DNA from: Leptospiraceae bacterium
Lineage (GTDB): Bacteria; Spirochaetota; Leptospiria; Leptospirales; Leptospiraceae
Reading direction: 5' to 3'
Assembly (NCBI GenBank): GCA_027485405.1
Contig: JAIXRB010000112.1
Coordinates: 1 to 27,892, forward strand
Length of the DNA: 27,892 bases
Shown: in pieces, positions 24,630 through 27,892 of the stretch
How positions within the stretch are numbered: the stretch's first letter is position 1
How the letters are laid out: each line of letters starts with the position of its first letter
Made by a program: the position numbers and the translations under genes
The notes under the pieces: generated by a model
What the model was told of the DNA's origin: nothing
The model's input: the letters and a program-made list of their open reading frames with translations, nothing else
Database searches by the model: none

Positions 24630-25375
24630 TTCTTTTTAGCTTCGTACTGTAGCGTGTGGGTTTTTTCCAGAACCCAATTCTCAGCTTGTTTCACGTGAAA
24701 CGTATAAGAAACCAAAAGACCATTTGCATCGTACTCCATTTTGCTCAAGCGTTGGAGTTCGCCTTGGATAAACTCTCTTTCTAATAATCTCTTTTGCTGA
24801 TCAAAGCGCAGTATGATTTCGCCCACTTTCTTTTTCTTGTCATCGTTTAGGATTTGAATTTGGGTTAAGGGATTCTTTGGATCGATTTCTATCCGAAATG
24901 ACTCAACATCTCCCGTGATAAAATTCTTTCCTTCGCTTCCGATCAAGGATCCTTCTTTGTTCATATTGATTGAGTAGTGAATGAGGGATTTTCCTTCGGG
25001 GTCCTTCACTGCAATTTTTTTCAGCTGAGTTCCGATATAGATAAATTCCTTTTTCTCAAAAAGATTTCCCTCTGCATCGAAGGATCTTTCTAAAAGCAAT
25101 TGGTTACTTCGGTTGTATTCGAAGGTTCGGTTTCCGTCTGTTTTGCCTGCCGAATTGAAATACGATTCGGATATCAACTTACCATCAGAATTGTAAGAGT
25201 AAACCGCCGAGTAGATTAGCTTTCCATCGGAGCTAGTGACTATCTCTTTCGTGGGACCTTGTCTTCCTTTGAAGAAAAGAAACTGATCAGTATAGGACCA
25301 TTTACCCGGAGTGAAAGCAAAGAGAGAAAGAGATGTGCAAGCAGAGAAAAAAAATGAAAAGAAAACAAATTTCAT
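24626..25375 (-). CDS. Exported repeat-like hypothetical protein
   Basis: This 249-residue protein is not assigned a function. The N terminus (MKFVFFSFFFSACTSLSLFAF) is a signal peptide; Cys13 could make it a lipoprotein, but cleavage after the later hydrophobic run is as likely. The mature part consists of short beta-hairpin-like units resembling YD/RHS-type repeats, such as GKLIYSAVYSYNSDGKLISE, YNRSNQLLLERSFDAEGNLF and KMEYDANGLLVSYTF. Many bacterial surface proteins of this kind have a periplasmic or outer-membrane location. It is convergent with mnmG and divergent from rsmG (61-base gap). Its coding sequence contains a parS-like palindrome at 24687-24702. Confidence 0.8.
   Translation of the reverse strand: MKFVFFSFFFSACTSLSLFAFTPGKWSYTDQFLFFKGRQGPTKEIVTSSDGKLIYSAVYSYNSDGKLISESYFNSAGKTDGNRTFEYNRSNQLLLERSFDAEGNLFEKKEFIYIGTQLKKIAVKDPEGKSLIHYSINMNKEGSLIGSEGKNFITGDVESFRIEIDPKNPLTQIQILNDDKKKKVGEIILRFDQQKRLLEREFIQGELQRLSKMEYDANGLLVSYTFHVKQAENWVLEKTHTLQYEAKKN
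24687..24702. other. parS-like centromere site 1
   Basis: TGTTTCACGTGAAACG matches the canonical bacterial parS (TGTTTCACGTGAAACA) at 15 of 16 positions. It lies in coding sequence of the exported protein, about 2.2 kb from parB, and would be bound by the ParB encoded at 26934. Confidence 0.85.
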
Positions 25376-25436
25376 AGATATAGATTGTCCTTACTCCCTC
25401 ACTATCGGAGAAATAAGAAAGAGGGTTAAATCAATT

Positions 25437-26198
25437 ATGTCGGATGCTAGAGACAGGATTCTAACGGCTTGGAAAAAGTTTAGCGCAACAATCCAAATTG
25501 AAAATGAATTCGATTTAAAGTCTTTAGAGAACTATCTTTCGTTCTTGGAAAACCAAAATGAAAGAGGAGGATTCTTCTCTAAAAAAGATTCAGAACAAAT
25601 CGTAGAGAGACATCTTTTGGAATCCGCTTACTTTGTTCTTACTTTAAAAAACAAAGGATTGATTTCACGTGAAACGAGAGTTGCCGATGTGGGCACTGGT
25701 CCTGGGCTACCCGGTTTCCTCTTTGCTTGTTTGAACGAACCGGTTCGAGTTACCCTAGTGGATTCTCAAAAAAGAAAGTTAGCGATCTTAGAGGAATGTC
25801 TCCAGGAAATTTTGCCCGAGAAGATTTCTAAGACTGTTGCCTTTTCCTACGAGAGAGCAGAAGATACAAAATTGCATTTTGATCTAGTGACGAGCCGAGC
25901 TATGGTTCCGTATCCTTGGTCAGTCGAAGTGGTTTCGAGAATGGTTCATGTCGGAGGATACTACTGCCCCTTTCATGGCACTGCTCTTCCCCCTGAAGAC
26001 AAAGAGAAAGAGATTTTGAAACGAACGGGATTCAAGCTCCAAGAGATTGTGGAACTAGATGATTTGGATTTTTTAGGCAAGAGACATATTCGAGTTTTGA
26101 AAAAACTGCGTCTCGCAGATAAAGGTACACCGAGATCCTGGAAGGACATTCAGAAGGAGATTCAAGAAAACCATGGGAAAGATCATAGCGATCAGTAA
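25437..26198 (+). CDS. rsmG: 16S rRNA (guanine-527-N7) methyltransferase
   Basis: RsmG (GidB) transfers a methyl group from S-adenosylmethionine to G527 of 16S rRNA. I start at ATG 25437-25439, with GAGGG 11 bases upstream; the frame is open 126 bases further but would overlap the divergent exported-protein gene. The product has 253 residues. The SAM-binding motif ADVGTGPGLPG is at 83-93, followed by VTLVDSQKRKLAIL and FDLVTSRAMVP, all typical of RsmG. A parS-like palindrome is embedded at 25661-25676. The end overlaps parA by 26 bases, a common gidB-parA arrangement. Confidence 0.95.
   Translation: MSDARDRILTAWKKFSATIQIENEFDLKSLENYLSFLENQNERGGFFSKKDSEQIVERHLLESAYFVLTLKNKGLISRETRVADVGTGPGLPGFLFACLNEPVRVTLVDSQKRKLAILEECLQEILPEKISKTVAFSYERAEDTKLHFDLVTSRAMVPYPWSVEVVSRMVHVGGYYCPFHGTALPPEDKEKEILKRTGFKLQEIVELDDLDFLGKRHIRVLKKLRLADKGTPRSWKDIQKEIQENHGKDHSDQ
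25661..25676. other. parS-like centromere site 2
   Basis: GATTTCACGTGAAACG keeps the perfect core TTTCACGTGAAA (25663-25674), with 13 of 16 positions matching canonical parS. It lies within rsmG, about 1 kb from site 1 and 0.5 kb before parA. Confidence 0.75.
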
Positions 26199-26934
26199 CC
26201 AGAAAGGCGGAGTAGGCAAGACTACAACTGCCATCAACTTAGGTGCGAGCTTAGTTGCAATGGGTAAGAAAGTTCTTTTAGTCGACATTGATCCGCAAGG
26301 CAATTCTGGTTCAGGCTTAGGGCTAGATATCCAAACTTTGAATAGCTCCACTTATGAAGTTCTGATAGGGGAGTCCTCTGCAAAAGAGTCCATATCAAAA
26401 ACTCTGTTAGATGGTCTTTCTCTGATTCCTTCAAACATAAACCTCTCCGGTTTGGAAGTAGATCTTTTAGATGTGGAAAACAAGGAATTCAAACTCAAAC
26501 AAGCCCTAGATTCTTTGCGATCCCAATTTGATTTTATCTTCATCGACTGTCCCCCTTCCTTGGGAATTCTCACAATCAACGCTCTTTGTGCTTCGGACTC
26601 TGTGATCGTCACTTTACAAACGGAGTACTTTGCTTTGGAAGGATTGTCTCAATTGATGCGAATCATCTCCCTGGTTCAAAAAGATCTAAATACAAAGTTA
26701 GAACTAGAAGGTGTTCTGCTAACCATGTATGATAAGAGAACCAATTTAGCGAACCAAGTTGCCGAAGATGTTCGTGCCTTCTTCAAAGAAAAAGTTTTTA
26801 AATCTACTATCCCTCGGAATGTAAAATTATCAGAGGCTCCTTCTTTTGGAAAACCTATCCATCTCTATGATCCCGATGGAGTTGGATCCAAAAGCTATGC
26901 GAGTTTAGCAAAGGAACTTTTAGGAGCGAACTAA
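26173..26934 (+). CDS. parA: Chromosome-partitioning ATPase ParA (Soj)
   Basis: ParA is a nucleoid-binding ATPase that moves ParB-parS complexes apart during chromosome segregation. It has 253 residues and no N-terminal DNA-binding extension, as for chromosomal ParA/Soj. The deviant Walker A is KGGVGKTTT at 11-19, with the signature lysine (Lys11). The Walker A-prime is LLVDIDPQGN and Walker B is FIFIDCPPSLGILT. ATG at 26173 lies inside the rsmG end; a GGAG 15 bases upstream may serve as its ribosome site. Its stop overlaps the parB start (TAATG), so the pair is translationally coupled. Confidence 0.96.
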   Translation: MGKIIAISNQKGGVGKTTTAINLGASLVAMGKKVLLVDIDPQGNSGSGLGLDIQTLNSSTYEVLIGESSAKESISKTLLDGLSLIPSNINLSGLEVDLLDVENKEFKLKQALDSLRSQFDFIFIDCPPSLGILTINALCASDSVIVTLQTEYFALEGLSQLMRIISLVQKDLNTKLELEGVLLTMYDKRTNLANQVAEDVRAFFKEKVFKSTIPRNVKLSEAPSFGKPIHLYDPDGVGSKSYASLAKELLGAN

Positions 26935-27812
26935 TGTCATCAGTAAAAAACAAAGTATTGGGCAGAGGCCTTGGGAATCTCATTCCGGGGAGTGATCGCT
27001 CCTCTGAATCCAAAGAAGATGCTACCCCAAAAGAAGTTAAAATCTCCGAAATAAAACCAAACCCCTACCAACCTAGAAAGACATTCTCAGCTGAAAGCTT
27101 ACAGGAATTAGCGTCAACCATTCAAACCCATGGCGTGATCCAACCCATCGTCGTCAAAAAATCAGAAGCTGGCTTTACATTGGTCTCCGGCGAAAGAAGA
27201 CTTAGGGCCGCAAAGTTAGCTGGCTTCCAGAAGATTCCTGTCGTTATAAAAAACTATTCTGATACTGAGATGATGGAGATTGCCATCATTGAAAACCTCC
27301 AGAGAGAAGACCTAAACCCGATCGAAGAGGCTCAGGCGTATCAGACTCTAATGGAGAAGTCTTCTTTAAAGATGGGGGAGCTTGCCCAAAAACTGGGCAA
27401 GAACAGGTCTACTATCGCAAATCTCGTGCGACTTCTATCCTTTCCGACACCAATCTTAAACCTCTTAAAAGATGGAAAACTGAAGGAAGGACAGGCTCGC
27501 CCCCTTCTCTCTCTAACAGATCCAAAGAAACAAATTGATTTAGCCCAAAGGATCGTCGAAGAACAGTGGTCGGCTCGGATGGTTGAAAATCATGTGAGTG
27601 GAAGTTCCTCAGCTAAGAAAGGTAAAGTGGAATATGCTCCGAAAGCCAAAGATCCATCGATTCTAAAAATCGAATCCAAACTCAGAAATAAACTTTCGGC
27701 TAAACTGGAAATCACCCACGATGAAACCCAAGGCAAAGGAAAGATCCAAATCTTTTACAATAACGTAACAGACTTGGAGCGAATTCTAGAGAATTTAGGA
27801 ATCAAAGCGTAG
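26934..27812 (+). CDS. parB: Chromosome-partitioning protein ParB (Spo0J)
   Basis: ParB is a CTP-dependent DNA clamp that loads at parS and spreads, acting with ParA and SMC. It has 292 residues. After a short basic N terminus (VLGRGLGNLIPG), the ParB/Srx domain shows NPYQPRKTF, then the CTP-binding GERRLRAAK at 86-94 and ENLQREDLNPIEEAQAY around 120-136. A helix-turn-helix follows, with LGKNRSTIANLVRLL. The C-terminal dimerisation segment is present. ATG shares one base with the parA stop. The two parS-like sites lie 1.3-2.2 kb upstream. Confidence 0.96.
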   Translation: MSSVKNKVLGRGLGNLIPGSDRSSESKEDATPKEVKISEIKPNPYQPRKTFSAESLQELASTIQTHGVIQPIVVKKSEAGFTLVSGERRLRAAKLAGFQKIPVVIKNYSDTEMMEIAIIENLQREDLNPIEEAQAYQTLMEKSSLKMGELAQKLGKNRSTIANLVRLLSFPTPILNLLKDGKLKEGQARPLLSLTDPKKQIDLAQRIVEEQWSARMVENHVSGSSSAKKGKVEYAPKAKDPSILKIESKLRNKLSAKLEITHDETQGKGKIQIFYNNVTDLERILENLGIKA

Positions 27813-27883
27813 GTTGGGGAGGAAAGAGTTAGCGGTCGTTGTAACGAACAAACCGAAACTAAAAAAAAATAAAGAAGAAAAAT

Positions 27884-27892
27884 ATGGACAAA
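27884..27892 (+). CDS. Possible start of a further gene at the right edge
   Basis: ATG at 27884-27886 is followed by two more codons (Asp, Lys) before the window ends. It is preceded by a purine-rich AAAGAAG at good spacing, 71 bases after the parB stop. Too little is visible to identify the product. Confidence 0.3.

Noticed and set aside
25311..25436. Upstream ATG for rsmG
   Set aside because: It overlaps the divergent exported-protein gene and would add 42 basic residues not found in the family.
27813..27883. Hairpin TCGTTGTAACGA after parB as a terminator
   Set aside because: The stem is only four pairs and it is followed by an A-run, not a T-run, on the coding strand.
1..27892. tRNA, rRNA, CRISPR arrays or complete insertion sequences
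   Set aside because: I looked for cloverleaf-like segments, regularly spaced repeats and transposase-like proteins and found none I could support.

Overview
The window looks like the replication-origin neighbourhood of a spirochaete chromosome, most likely Leptospira or a close Leptospiraceae relative. This rests on gene order and protein character; no species assignment is possible from sequence alone. Base composition is AT-rich (roughly 40% GC by eye) except for the first ~180 bases.

Layout. (1) 1-8373, minus strand: the replication cluster dnaA, dnaN, recF, a DciA-like DUF721 gene, gyrB and a partial gyrA. The genes are tightly packed, with stop/start overlaps. The dnaA-dnaN gap (6819-7047) holds DnaA-box-like sites and a strong dnaN promoter and is the best oriC candidate. 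The left edge of gyrA (about 1-210) stays in frame but stops resembling GyrA and becomes GC-rich. (2) 8463-13596, minus: an RND efflux permease, a TolC-like outer-membrane factor, a DUF2892 membrane protein and a divergent CsoR/CstR-family repressor gene. Three similar G/C-tract operator-like sites lie in the two promoters. The repressor has the two-cysteine, no-histidine pattern of persulfide sensors, and no periplasmic adaptor gene is present. (3) 13656-14732: an SMP-30/strictosidine-synthase-like putative lipoprotein. (4) 14869-19490: an AT-rich accessory stretch with three unrecognised small genes, then a scrambled restriction-modification locus. It contains a cytosine-5 methyltransferase lacking its C-terminal third, a 71-aa unknown, an HNH endonuclease and a 5'-truncated HpaII-type endonuclease. 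(5) 19491-20693, plus: an AAA_14/DUF4143 ATPase. (6) 20709-22589, minus: holB (delta prime) and a branched-chain aminotransferase. (7) 22740-27812, mostly plus: mnmG (gidA), a convergent exported protein, rsmG (gidB), parA and parB, with two parS-like palindromes inside coding sequence. The start of a further gene may lie at 27884.

How it fits together. The core genes left of the dnaN-dnaA gap are on the minus strand and mnmG-rsmG-parA-parB on the right are on the plus strand, so most core genes point away from the proposed origin. ParA/ParB with parS sites give the segregation machinery. Accessory genes (efflux operon, R-M island, ATPase) sit between dnaA and holB. The most unusual systems are the CstR-like-repressor/DUF2892/TolC/RND operon and the rearranged HpaII-type R-M locus.
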